Shown here one piece after another: positions 1 through 9,697 of a DNA stretch of 64,000 bases. The notes under the pieces are model-generated. The model was not told the DNA's origin. It did not search any database and saw only the letters and a program-made list of their open reading frames with translations. Source of the stretch: Terriglobia bacterium (GTDB taxonomy: Bacteria; Acidobacteriota; Terriglobia; Acidiferrales; UBA7541); contig JAIQGC010000005.1 of assembly GCA_020072805.1 (NCBI GenBank), forward strand, positions 35,902 through 99,901. The letters run 5' to 3'. The first letter of the stretch is position 1, and every line of letters starts with the position of its first letter. A program made the translations under genes and the position numbers.

Positions 1-23
1 AGGCGGTGGTCGCGGGGAAGGAT

Positions 24-41
24 GCCACCCTGAAGGGTGGC
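24..41. repeat. Palindromic intergenic repeat (GCCACCCT-GA-AGGGTGGC)
   Basis: Perfect inverted repeat gccaccctgaagggtggc read directly, followed by gctacaaaa as in the other repeats nearby. Confidence 0.7.
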
Positions 42-135
42 GCTACAAAAGCGGCGGGAGCGGGAAGTTGAGAGCGGCGGCGGGAGAAAAAAGGATGCCA
101 CCCTGCTGATCGCTGAAAAAAGCAAGAAAAAAACA

Positions 136-169
136 GATTCCTCGTCGCCTGCGGCTCCTCGGAATGACA
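136..169. repeat. Dispersed repeat of the GATTCCTCGTCGC..GCTCCTCGGAATGACA type
   Basis: gattcctcgtcgcctgcggctcctcggaatgaca; near-identical copy at about 35055-35087. Confidence 0.65.
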
Positions 170-312
170 GAAATGGGATTTTTTAGCAGCCTGCTCAAGG
201 GTGACCCTACAAGGGCGGGGAAGTAGGCGGATTTCAAATCCAGGGAAAAGGGAATGATGGGGAGAAGAGAAGCGATGGGCAGAGGTGTGGGCGGGAGGGA
301 AAAGGGCAAGGT

Positions 313-548
313 GCCGGGCTAAAGAGCCTGAGTGGCAACCGCAAGATCTGTTCCTCAGCGGCTAAAGCCGCATTGAAAAGAAAACATTTTTGTCGGAGCT
401 AAAGCTCCGACCCCCTAAAAACAAGAGTTGCCACACAAACTCTAAAACCCGGGCTCTACAAAGGCGGGGGGAAGAGCAAGGTGCCGGGCTAAAGCCCGGG
501 CTCTACAAAGGTGGGGGACAAGGGCAAGGTGCCGGGCTAAAGCCCGGC
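313..548. repeat. Cluster of five short hairpins sharing a GCTAAAGC core, including direct-repeat copies of GTGCCGGGCTAAAGCCCGG-CTCTACAAAGG-GGGGG
   Basis: Read directly: 313-328, 358-371, 392-411, 483-499, 531-548; arms differ, core constant. Confidence 0.8.
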
Positions 549-602
549 CTCTACAAAGGCGGGGGAGAAGGGCGAGAAAGAGATTGGTTGGGAGGGGGAG
601 AA

Positions 603-1556
603 ATGGGAAAAGTGCTGGTGGTTGGGGGAGCGGGATATATCGGAGGGGCGGTGACGGAGCTGCTGGGAGCGGAGAAGATCCCGTTCACGGTGTACGACAG
701 CCTGGTGTACGAGCCGCACTATTTGAAGAAGGTGGACTTCATACGCGGGGACGTGCGGGACGCGGAGAGGTTGAAGGGGCTGCTGGCGGGATATACGCAT
801 GTGGTGTGGCTGGCGGCGATTGTGGGAGACGGGGCGTGCGAGGTGAACCGGGAGTTGACGGTGGGAGTGAATCAGGAGGCGGTGCGGTGGCTGGCGGAGA
901 ATTTTCACGGGAGGATCGTGTTCACGTCAACGTGCTCGGTGTACGGGCAGATGGAAGAGGAAGTGGACGAGGAGGCGGCGGTGGGGCCGCTGTCGCTGTA
1001 TGCGCAGACGAAGCTGGCGGCGGAAGGATTTTTAAAGGGGGAGAACAGTTTGATTTTCCGGCTGGGGACGGCGTTTGGAGTTTCGGATACGTATTCGCGG
1101 CCGCGCATGGATTTGGTGGTGAATTACATGGCGGCGAACGCGCTGACGAAGGGAGAGCTGTCGGTGTTTGGAGGGACGCAATGGAGGCCGCTGGTGCACG
1201 TGAAGGACATCGCGCAGGCGATCGTGCACAACCTGGAGAGGCCGGTGAGGGGAGTGTACAACGTGGCGGCGGGAAATGTGCAGATCAAGGATTTGGCGGC
1301 GGTGGTGAGCGGGATGACCGGGTGCAAGGTGAAGTACACGGAGCAAAAATTCCAGGACCAGAGAAATTATCACGTGAGCTGCAAGAAGGCGCTGCGGGAC
1401 GGAGTGTTTAATCCGCACACGATGAGGACGGTGCAGGACGGGGTGCGGGAGATTGCGGAGCTGGTGGGAGTGGGGCGGATCAAACAGACGGAGGATGAAG
1501 TGTATTTCAACGTGCGGCATGCGGAGAAGCTGAAAGCCTATGGACAATTCGCGTAA
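603..1556 (+). CDS. NAD-dependent epimerase/dehydratase (extended SDR)
   Basis: MGKVLVVGGAGYIGG Rossmann motif, YxxxK-like (SLYAQTK); internal ATG at 603 chosen because the upstream codons are repeat-derived. Confidence 0.85.
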   Translation: MGKVLVVGGAGYIGGAVTELLGAEKIPFTVYDSLVYEPHYLKKVDFIRGDVRDAERLKGLLAGYTHVVWLAAIVGDGACEVNRELTVGVNQEAVRWLAENFHGRIVFTSTCSVYGQMEEEVDEEAAVGPLSLYAQTKLAAEGFLKGENSLIFRLGTAFGVSDTYSRPRMDLVVNYMAANALTKGELSVFGGTQWRPLVHVKDIAQAIVHNLERPVRGVYNVAAGNVQIKDLAAVVSGMTGCKVKYTEQKFQDQRNYHVSCKKALRDGVFNPHTMRTVQDGVREIAELVGVGRIKQTEDEVYFNVRHAEKLKAYGQFA

Positions 1557-1998
1557 AGAGCCGCGACTGATCGCGGGGGGATTGGCGGTGGACGACCGGG
1601 GACAAGTGTCGTTCGTGAACGGGTTTGGGTTTGAAGGGGTGCGGCGATTCTATCTGGTGGAAAACTTTTCGACGGAAGTGGTGCGGGCGTTTCACGGACA
1701 CATGAAGGAAGAGAAGTTCGTGCTGGTGGCGGCGGGGTCGGCGATCGTGGCGGCGGTGCGGATGGATGACGCGGCGCGGCCGGACCGGGAGATGAAGCCG
1801 CAGCGATTTGTTCTTTCCGCGAGGCAGCCGCAGATACTGCATATTCCGGCGGGCTACGCGAACGGATTCCGGCCGCTGGAGGCGGGTACGAAGATTTTGT
1901 TTTTTTCGACGGCGACGCTGGAGGAGGCGAAGAACGACGATTTTCGATTTGCGCACGATTATTGGGGAGAGGGAGTGTGGGAAGTGGAACCGCGGTGA
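1540..1998 (+). CDS. Cupin-type sugar epimerase (dTDP-4-dehydrorhamnose 3,5-epimerase-like)
   Basis: VRAFHGHMKEEKFVLVAAGSAIVAAV and LHIPAGYANGFRPLEAGTKILFFST, typical RmlC-like cupin. Confidence 0.75.
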   Translation: MDNSRKEPRLIAGGLAVDDRGQVSFVNGFGFEGVRRFYLVENFSTEVVRAFHGHMKEEKFVLVAAGSAIVAAVRMDDAARPDREMKPQRFVLSARQPQILHIPAGYANGFRPLEAGTKILFFSTATLEEAKNDDFRFAHDYWGEGVWEVEPR

Positions 1999-2026
1999 GA
2001 GGAACCGGGAAGGAGAGAAAAAAGTG

Positions 2027-2911
2027 ATGCGAGTGTTATTGCTGGGAGCCACGGGGATGCTGGGGAGCGCGGTATATGGAGTGCTGAAGGACAAGTGCGA
2101 GCTGGTGCTGGGGGTTCGCAACGAGGAGAAGATTGCGCTGCTTGACCAGGTATTTGGAAGAGCCGGCGGGGGGCGGAGAATTGTTCCGTTTGACGGCGCG
2201 GGCGTTTATCAGGACTACGTGAGCAAGCGGGGAGGAGCGAACGGATACTTCGGCGGATTCCTGAAGGCGGTGGGAGAGGTCGATTATGTGATCAACGCGA
2301 TCGGAGTGACGATTCCGTTTGCGCTGAGCGACCCGGCGCAGACTTTTTTCATTAACGGGGCGCTGCCGCATCTGCTGGCGCGGGAATTCGGAGAAAAGCT
2401 TATTCACATCACGACCGATTGCGTTTACAACGGAACAGAAGGTTTTCCGTACGACGAAAAGTCTCCCAAAACGCCGATGGACATCTACGGTCTCTCGAAG
2501 AGCCTGGGCGAGCCGGCGGAGTGTCTCACGATCCGCACCTCGATCATCGGCCGTGAACTGAACGGATTTACCGGGCTGCTGGAGTGGTTCCGGCGGCAGG
2601 AGGGGCAGACGGTGACCGGCTTCGCGGAGCATTACTGGAATGGGATCACCACGCAACAATTCGGGCGGATTTGTCAGCAGGTTATGGAGTCGCGCAACGG
2701 GTTTCCGCGGCGCGGCATTTACCACGTCTTTTCCACGCCGGTTTCGAAATACGAGATGCTGGTAGCGTTCCAAAAGAAGTACCGGGTCAAATGCACGGTC
2801 CGGGCGGAATACGACAAGAAGCTGAATCGAACGCTTACGACCTGCAGGGAACTCAACGAACAACTGAAGACGCCGCCTTTCCACGAGATGCTGAATGCGC
2901 TTCCCGAGTAA
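2027..2911 (+). CDS. RmlD-like SDR (dTDP-4-dehydrorhamnose reductase family)
   Basis: MRVLLLGATGMLGSAVYG, TTDCVYNG, YGLSKSLGE motifs. Confidence 0.8.
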   Translation: MRVLLLGATGMLGSAVYGVLKDKCELVLGVRNEEKIALLDQVFGRAGGGRRIVPFDGAGVYQDYVSKRGGANGYFGGFLKAVGEVDYVINAIGVTIPFALSDPAQTFFINGALPHLLAREFGEKLIHITTDCVYNGTEGFPYDEKSPKTPMDIYGLSKSLGEPAECLTIRTSIIGRELNGFTGLLEWFRRQEGQTVTGFAEHYWNGITTQQFGRICQQVMESRNGFPRRGIYHVFSTPVSKYEMLVAFQKKYRVKCTVRAEYDKKLNRTLTTCRELNEQLKTPPFHEMLNALPE

Positions 2912-2917
2912 GTGACC

Positions 2918-4174
2918 ATGAAAAAACAATTCAGGCTCGTATCCCTGCTGGGAATCCGTCCAGACATTATACGCATGGGAAAGCTGCTGAATCTGCTGGA
3001 GCGCGGGCAGGCGGCGAACGGGTACCGGCATTTGTATGTTCATTCCGGCCAGCATTACGACGATTCGCTGGAAGGAATATTCCACCGGGAATTGGGCGTG
3101 CGGCGGCCGAAGTTCAATATGGGAACGGGAAGGACTTTGAAGAAGCGGGCCAAGACCGGCCATGTCTACCAGGCCGGCTACCTTTTTGAAAAGACCGCGC
3201 AAATGATCGAGCGATTGCGTCCCGACGCCGTCCTGTTCCTGGGAGACACGAATACGGTTCTTTCTTCGATCGTCGTGGCGAAACACAACATACCGGTGAT
3301 CCACGTCGAGGGCGGCGGGCGCAGCTTCGATTGGCGAATGCCGGAGGAGAAAAACAGGATCATCATCGATCATCTTTCGGACGTGATCTATTGCTATCTC
3401 GATCGCTATAAGCAAATTCTGCTCGCCGAAGGAGTGGCGGGACACCGGGTTGTTTCCGTGGGGAATATTATCGTTGATGCGCTGGAGAAGTTCCTGCCCG
3501 CGGCGCGGCAAAGGCCAATCCTGCGAAGCCTCGGTCTGCAGCCGGGGAAATATGCACTGTGCACGCTGCATCGGGAGGAAAACATCGAGAACCGGCAGAT
3601 TCTTGAGGAAAAAGTAAATGGTCTTCGGCAGCTCTCCCGTCAATTGCCTGTGGTTTTTCCCGTGATGCCCCGCGTGCGCGCCCGGCTTCGGAAGTACGGA
3701 TTTACGGACCGCCTGAAGAGTCCGGGGATCATTCTAACGCCGCCCTTGGGATTTCTGGATTTTCTCAAGCTGGAAGCGGAAGCGAAGATGATCGTCACCG
3801 ACAGCGGCACCGTTCAGGAAGAAGCCCTTCTTCTGGGCGTGCCCTGCCTGGTAACAAGGCGTTCCACCGAGCGCCCGGAAACAATCGCGGCGGGGGCAAG
3901 CATATTGGCGGAAGGGGATCTGTTTTCGAATGCCCAGCGGGTATTGCAAATGGAGCGTCATTGGGACCGCACGGTCCTGAATCCGCTTGGGGGAAGTCCG
4001 AGCGAGCGAATCTACGAGGACCTCTTGAATCGAATCAGGTCCGGCTATTTTGCGGAGTCGCGATGCCTGGCGATGCTCCAGGAGAATTCATTTGTTCGCG
4101 AGGCCTATGGGCTCACGCAGCGCAGCTTCAAGCGCCCGTTGCCGTTTTCCGAAGAAGCGTTGTGCGCCCGATGA
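2918..4174 (+). CDS. wecB: UDP-N-acetylglucosamine 2-epimerase (WecB family)
   Basis: GIRPDIIRM, LGDTNTVLS, HVEGGGRSFDWRMPEEKNR, TDSGTVQEEALLLGVPCLV. Confidence 0.85.
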   Translation: MKKQFRLVSLLGIRPDIIRMGKLLNLLERGQAANGYRHLYVHSGQHYDDSLEGIFHRELGVRRPKFNMGTGRTLKKRAKTGHVYQAGYLFEKTAQMIERLRPDAVLFLGDTNTVLSSIVVAKHNIPVIHVEGGGRSFDWRMPEEKNRIIIDHLSDVIYCYLDRYKQILLAEGVAGHRVVSVGNIIVDALEKFLPAARQRPILRSLGLQPGKYALCTLHREENIENRQILEEKVNGLRQLSRQLPVVFPVMPRVRARLRKYGFTDRLKSPGIILTPPLGFLDFLKLEAEAKMIVTDSGTVQEEALLLGVPCLVTRRSTERPETIAAGASILAEGDLFSNAQRVLQMERHWDRTVLNPLGGSPSERIYEDLLNRIRSGYFAESRCLAMLQENSFVREAYGLTQRSFKRPLPFSEEALCAR

Positions 4175-4186
4175 GCAGACGGTGAT

Positions 4187-5354
4187 ATGAGAATTCTGAT
4201 CCTCGTTGATTGTTATGTCCCCAGCGTGAAATCCGGCGCCAGGCAGATCCGAGATCTGGCGGCCGAATTCCATCGCCAAGGCCATGAGGTTACCGTTATC
4301 ACTCCCAGCCACGAGATTGTAGATGAAGCGCAGGTCACCTGGGACGAGGGGACGCGCATCGTCCGGGTTAGAACAGGGAAGATCAAGGGGGTGGGGAGGA
4401 TCTGGCGCGCCTTGGAGGAGATTAGGCTTTCGGGCGTCGTGTGGCGCCGTGTCGGACGATTCCTGCTAGAGAATCCCGCGGATTTTATTGTCTTCTACTC
4501 GCCTACAATTTTCTGGAGCGCGCTCGTAAGACGCCTGAAGGCACTCTGGGGATGTCCCGCGTATCTGATACTGCGCGCAATACGAAGTTGCGGACAAGAT
4601 CGCAATCCAGTCTCCGGGAAACGCAGAATATTTCACGAAAGAATTTCCCCTGCGGGAATATCCATTGGAGGTGCTTTACAACTGGATGGCTCTGGAGGAT
4701 AGGGATCCGCCGGCCAGAGAGTGCCGCGGAAAGCTGGGGCTTCAGGATAAAGTGGTTTTCTTCTACGGGGGCAACCTGGGAGTCGCTCAGGATGTGGACA
4801 ATATTGTTCGCCTGGCTGCTGGCCTCGCCCCTTACGCGCATATTCACTTCCTTCTCGTGGGCGAGGGCAGCGAGGTGTCCCGGCTGAAAAGGCTTGTGGC
4901 GGAGAGAGCGTTGAACAATATCCAGATTCTGCCGCCGGTCGGGCAGCACGAGTATCTGGCCATGCTTTCGGAGTTTGATGTGGGCCTGATCTCGCTGGAC
5001 CGGAGGCTCACCACACATAACCTGCCAGGAAAGATGCTGGGGTATATGTACCGGGGGAAACCCATGCTGGCGAGCATCAATGGGGGCAATGACCTCTTTG
5101 ACCTGATAGAGAAAAACGACGCAGGCTTCTGTTTCAAGAATGGAGAAGACGACAGTCTGGCGGCTGCTGCGCTGAAGCTGTCCAACGACCCTGAATTGCG
5201 ATCCCGAATGGGCGCAAATGCACGCCGGCTATTGGAGCGGCAGTTTTCGGTTAACCGGGCCGCTCGTCAAATCACGGCCTTTGCCGCACGGGAGAAAGTG
5301 AAAACAGAAGAGATTCCCGTATTCCAATCTGCCGGTAACGAGTCGTTCTCCTAG
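4187..5354 (+). pseudogene. WbuB-like GT4 glycosyltransferase, disrupted by internal deletion/frameshift near 4571-4585
   Basis: ORF 4187-4702 carries the N-domain to LWGCPAYLILR; another frame resumes with QYEVADKIAIQSPGNAEYF..PLEVLYNWMALED and continues as ORF 4665-5354 (FFYGGNLGVAQDVDNI, LPGKMLGYMYRGKPMLA). Confidence 0.75.
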
Positions 5355-5490
5355 AAGATTTGCGCCGCGCGGAAAAGTGCATGCTGGACTGATGATGAAC
5401 ATTTTATGTCCGCGGTACAGTGCGTTTGTGACCCCTCCCCCAAGCCTTATATCCCTTCCGAATTTATAGAGTAACAACCAGGAGCCGCTC

Positions 5491-7047
5491 ATGATTTGGG
5501 GAAGTGATCCACTTGTGTTTGGCGGGGGGCTATTGTGCGCGAGTCTGATCACCCCGCTGGTGCGGGACTTCGCAATGAGTCGCGGGTGGATAGACTCGCC
5601 CGGTAACGGGCGGCATATTCACTGCCATGCCGTCCCGCGACTGGGCGGGGTGGCCATTTATCTCTCTGTTGTCGGTGCTTTGGGCATCGCAAACATTCTT
5701 TTCGCGGTGACCGGCACTTCAGCCCCGTATTCATTCCGAACCATATGGACTCTGCTGGGTTCGGCTACGGCGGTCTTTCTGCTGGGCTTGTACGATGATC
5801 TGCGGCCCGTCAGTCCGTATTGGAAAATCATGATTCAGTCGCTCGCTGCAGTGTTTCTCTACATGGCTGGATTCAGGATATACAGGATGGATCTCCTGGG
5901 CTCCGGGCACAGTCTTAGTGCGGGGCTCGACCTGTTGCTGACGGTTCTCTGGGTGCTTTTGATCACGAATGCATTCAATTTGATTGATGGCCTGGACGGG
6001 CTGGCTGCCGGGTCCGCATTATTGTCGCTGGCTGTAATGTTTGTAGTGGCGCTGTTCCGGAATGATGCGACAGTGAGCGTCATGACGCTGGTGCTCGCTG
6101 GGGCGATGTGCGGATTCCTGCGCTTCAATTTTTATCCGGCAACAATATTTCTTGGCGATTCGGGCAGCCTGTTCATCGGATTTGTGTTGAGCGCCATTGC
6201 CCTGGCCGGATCGCAGAAGGCGACGACAGCGATTGCCGTGGCGATTCCGGTGGTGTCGTTCGGTCTTCCTGTCGTGGATGTTGCGCTTGCGGTTGTGAGG
6301 CGGCTCATTCGTGGCAAGCACCTTTTTGCGGGTGACACCGATCATATTCACCACCGTCTGCTGAAAAAAGGGTTTTCTCACCGGGAGGCGGTGATCCTTT
6401 TGTATGTCATTTCAGCGGGATTCGGACTGCTCAGTCTGTCCCTGCTGCACGGGGAGCACAGGATTGCTCTGGTATTGAGTGTAGTGGGGATCGGAGTGTG
6501 GTCTGGTGTTCGCTATTTGAGATATGCGGAAATATCCGAAGTGCAAAGCCTTTTTGCGACGCTCCTGCAGCGAAGAAGAATTCTTGCCAACAATCTTATT
6601 CTGCGGCAGGCCGCCGAGGCATTGGAGGCCAGCAGTAATTTCGAGGGGATCTGCAAGGTTGTGAAGGCGACTCTCGAACCTCTGGGTTTTGCCGGAGTGT
6701 GTTATCAGTTGCATGCGAAAAACGGCAATTCAAACGGGCTGTTTGTTCCCCTGCGAGACGATGGGAACGGCGGGCTTTGGCATTCCTGGGGTGGAGAGAA
6801 GGCGCGCAAGGCGGAATGGGAACTGCGGCTGGAACTGGCTCCGCTTGAGGCGCATAGCCTTGGCCGAGTGTCGCTATTCCGGCCGTCTTGTGATGAGCGC
6901 ATCTGTGTCGACAGTCATATTTTGAGTTCGACATTTCGGCTGGCACTGTCCGGCGCGGTGGAGCGAGCCCTGGCGAACGGGTCCACGCATGCAGGAGAAA
7001 AGAAAATGGCTGAGGTTGCAAGGGCTCATCGGGCGGCATCCGCGTAG
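5491..7047 (+). CDS. MraY/WecA-family polyprenyl-phosphate glycosyl-1-phosphate transferase with C-terminal extension
   Basis: LGLYDDLRP, NAFNLIDGLDGLAAG, FLGDSGSLFIGF, DHIHHRLLKKG; about 150 extra C-terminal residues. Confidence 0.9.
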   Translation: MIWGSDPLVFGGGLLCASLITPLVRDFAMSRGWIDSPGNGRHIHCHAVPRLGGVAIYLSVVGALGIANILFAVTGTSAPYSFRTIWTLLGSATAVFLLGLYDDLRPVSPYWKIMIQSLAAVFLYMAGFRIYRMDLLGSGHSLSAGLDLLLTVLWVLLITNAFNLIDGLDGLAAGSALLSLAVMFVVALFRNDATVSVMTLVLAGAMCGFLRFNFYPATIFLGDSGSLFIGFVLSAIALAGSQKATTAIAVAIPVVSFGLPVVDVALAVVRRLIRGKHLFAGDTDHIHHRLLKKGFSHREAVILLYVISAGFGLLSLSLLHGEHRIALVLSVVGIGVWSGVRYLRYAEISEVQSLFATLLQRRRILANNLILRQAAEALEASSNFEGICKVVKATLEPLGFAGVCYQLHAKNGNSNGLFVPLRDDGNGGLWHSWGGEKARKAEWELRLELAPLEAHSLGRVSLFRPSCDERICVDSHILSSTFRLALSGAVERALANGSTHAGEKKMAEVARAHRAASA

Positions 7048-7365
7048 TTTGCCGGCCAGTAATCGGCGCACGCGCTCCCGCCTGGTAATCCCGCCGCGGA
7101 GCGGAATGCCTTCTTCATCGAAACGATGGAGAAGGCTTTTCTATTTTGGGAGCCTCGCATGCGTAGGGCAGTTGATTGCCCATGTGACCGAACTGAATTG
7201 GCGCCTGCCTTGAACCCGCTCGCGGTTCCGGCGCGGGTTTGACGTCCACCGTCCGCCCGATTCATGGGTGCGGGAGATTTCCTCAAGCAAAAAAAACGTA
7301 TGTAATTCCGCGTGGAATTGCGCCTGCACTGCCAGTACAATCCTCTGCGGCGGGACTCCGGCAAA

Positions 7366-7938
7366 ATGGCAATCACGGTGGTGGCGGTGGGCAGCACGAG
7401 GCGTCCGAAGGTGGAGGCGGTGCGGGAGGCGCTGGGAGCGATTGGGGAGCGGTTTGGCGCGGGAGAGGTTTTTGAAGTGACCGGCGTGGAAGTGGAGAGC
7501 GGGGTAGGGCACACGCCGCTGAGCCGGGAAGAATTGATGCGCGGTGCGCGGCAGAGGGCCGAGGCGGTTGCGCGGATGGCACGGGAACGCGGCGAGGCTT
7601 GGCAGTACTTTGCGGGGCTGGAGGGCGGGCTGGACGTGGAGACGGAAGGCGGGCGGCGGCGGGTTTTCCTGGAGAGCTGGGCGTACGTGAGCGACGGGAC
7701 GCGGGGAAGCTTCGGATGTTCGGGAAGCATCGAGGTGCCGGAAGCGCTGGCGGCGGAAGTGCTGGAACGGGGAGTAGAGCTGAGCGAGGCCATCGACCGG
7801 TTCGCGGGAGCGGCGGGGATTCGCGACGGGCAAGGGGCGTGGGGAGTGCTGACGGGGAATCTGATCACGCGGCAGGACTCGTTTCGCGTGGCGGTGATCA
7901 GCGCCTTTGCGCCGTTTTATAATGAGAAGATGTATTAG
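7366..7938 (+). CDS. Inosine/xanthosine triphosphatase-like NTPase (YjjX/DUF84 family)
   Basis: VAVGSTRRPKVEAVREAL, FAGLEGGLDVE, GNLITRQDSFRVAVISAFAPFYN. Confidence 0.8.
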   Translation: MAITVVAVGSTRRPKVEAVREALGAIGERFGAGEVFEVTGVEVESGVGHTPLSREELMRGARQRAEAVARMARERGEAWQYFAGLEGGLDVETEGGRRRVFLESWAYVSDGTRGSFGCSGSIEVPEALAAEVLERGVELSEAIDRFAGAAGIRDGQGAWGVLTGNLITRQDSFRVAVISAFAPFYNEKMY

Positions 7939-8001
7939 GCGGCGGGATAGAGGTTGCGGGAGCGGGACAAAGATTCACAGTGGGATGTACCGGGAGGAAA
8001 C

Positions 8002-8631
8002 GTGGACATCGTTAAGGGAAACATGGGCTGGATCGAAGTGATCGTGGGGCCGATGTTTTCGGGGAAGAGCGAGGAACTGATCCGGCGGCTGCGGCGGGCG
8101 GCGATTGCGCGGCAGCGGGTGCAGATCTTCAAGCCGAAAATTGATGAGCGGTACGCGGCGGACGAAATCGTTTCGCACTCGGGACTGGGGATTCCCTCGG
8201 AAGTGGCGGTCAAGGCCGAGGACGTGCTGGCGCAGGTGCAACCGCGCACGGAAGTGATCGGGATAGACGAGGCGCAGTTTCTGGGCGAAGAGCTGGTGAA
8301 TGTGTGCACCAAGCTGGCGGATTCGGGCAAGCGGGTAATTGTGGCCGGGCTGGATACGGACTACCGCGGGAGGCCGTTCGAGCCCATGCCGCGGCTGCTC
8401 TCGGTGGCCGAGGAGATCACCAAACTGCTGGCGATTTGCGTGCGCTGCGGAAATCCGGCGGTGCATACGCAGAGGCTGGTGGAGTCGGAAGAGCTGGTGG
8501 TGGTCGGGGCGGGCGGGATGTATGAGGCGCGGTGCCGGAGGTGCTTCGAGCAGAACATCGCGCAGGCCAAGGAGCCCAGCCCATTCCTGGCGCCGCGAGT
8601 GCGCGCGGCGGGCGGCGGCAGCGCGAAATGA
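8002..8631 (+). CDS. tdk: Thymidine kinase
   Basis: [26 protein letters not shown], CxxC zinc motif ([13 protein letters not shown]); GTG start with gggagga upstream, or ATG at 8023. Confidence 0.9.
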   Translation: MDIVKGNMGWIEVIVGPMFSGKSEELIRRLRRAAIARQRVQIFKPKIDERYAADEIVSHSGLGIPSEVAVKAEDVLAQVQPRTEVIGIDEAQFLGEELVNVCTKLADSGKRVIVAGLDTDYRGRPFEPMPRLLSVAEEITKLLAICVRCGNPAVHTQRLVESEELVVVGAGGMYEARCRRCFEQNIAQAKEPSPFLAPRVRAAGGGSAK

Positions 8632-9644
8632 GGATCGAAGCGAAGGCGCCGACGCGGGTGGATCTGGCCGGGGGGACGCTGGACATCTGGCCGCTGTATC
8701 TGTTTCATCCAGGAGCGGTGACGGTGAATGCGGCGATCACGCGCTATGCGTCGTGCGTGATTGAAACGCATGCGGCGGGCGAACCGAAGATCCGGCTGGT
8801 TTCGCGGGACACGAAAAGGGAAGAGACCTTTGCGTCGCTGGCGGCGCTGGGCCAGGCGCGGGAATACCGGCTGCCGCTGCTGGCGGAGCTGGTGAAATTT
8901 TTCAGGCCGCGGGCGGAGCAGGGTTTTACGCTGACGACGGATTCGGAGGCGCCGGCGGGAGCGGGCATCGGGGGATCGAGCGCCATGGCGGTGGCCATCT
9001 GCGCGGCGCTGGACAAGCTGACCGGAGCGGGCAAGAGCAAGGAAGACTGGATTCACATCAGCCGCGACGTGGAGGCCATCGTGATCCACGTGCCCACGGG
9101 AACGCAGGATCATTACCCGCCGGCCTACGGAGGAGCGGCGGCGATCGAGCTGCCGCCGGGCGGGGAGCGCCGCGCGGCGCTGAACGTGGACCTGGACGAA
9201 TTGGAGCGGCGGCTGGTGGTGTGCTACACGGGCAAGCCGCGGCAATCGGGGATCAACAACTGGGAAGTGTACAAGGCGCACATCAACGGGAAGAAGGATG
9301 TGCAGCGGAATCTGGAAAAGATTTCGCTGGTGGCGCAGGCCATGCGCGGGGCGCTGGAGAGCAGCGACTGGAAGAAGGCCGGGAAGCTGATGCACGAGGA
9401 ATGGAGCTTCCGGAAGAGAAGCCTGCCGACAATTTCCACGAAGACGATTGACGCGATCATCGCGGGAGCGCGGAGCAAAGGCGCCCTGGCCGGGAAGGTG
9501 TGCGGAGCGGGCGGAGGCGGGTGCCTGATTCTGCTGATCGAACCGGGCGTGCGACAGGCGGTGGAAGCGGCGGTGGAGCGCGCCGGGGGGCAAGTTCTGC
9601 CGATGAAGATTGACCGCGCGGGAGTTCAGGTGGACTGGCGGTAA
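8628..9644 (+). CDS. GHMP-family sugar kinase
   Basis: [44 protein letters not shown] overlap with tdk. Confidence 0.85.
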   Translation: MRIEAKAPTRVDLAGGTLDIWPLYLFHPGAVTVNAAITRYASCVIETHAAGEPKIRLVSRDTKREETFASLAALGQAREYRLPLLAELVKFFRPRAEQGFTLTTDSEAPAGAGIGGSSAMAVAICAALDKLTGAGKSKEDWIHISRDVEAIVIHVPTGTQDHYPPAYGGAAAIELPPGGERRAALNVDLDELERRLVVCYTGKPRQSGINNWEVYKAHINGKKDVQRNLEKISLVAQAMRGALESSDWKKAGKLMHEEWSFRKRSLPTISTKTIDAIIAGARSKGALAGKVCGAGGGGCLILLIEPGVRQAVEAAVERAGGQVLPMKIDRAGVQVDWR

Positions 9645-9697
9645 GCGGCCGGGGTGATGGGAAGCACCCGCAGGGCGGGAGGGAGCATCCTAGATAG

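Noticed and set aside
313-548. CRISPR array upstream of the epimerase
   Set aside because: Repeats are palindromic with near-identical flanks and no unique spacers of uniform length; no cas genes.
2036-3643. 535-aa minus-strand ORF
   Set aside because: Antisense to the RmlD-like and 2-epimerase genes.
7026-7868. Minus-strand ORFs opposite the YjjX-like gene
   Set aside because: Pro/Ser/Arg-rich shadow ORFs without motifs.
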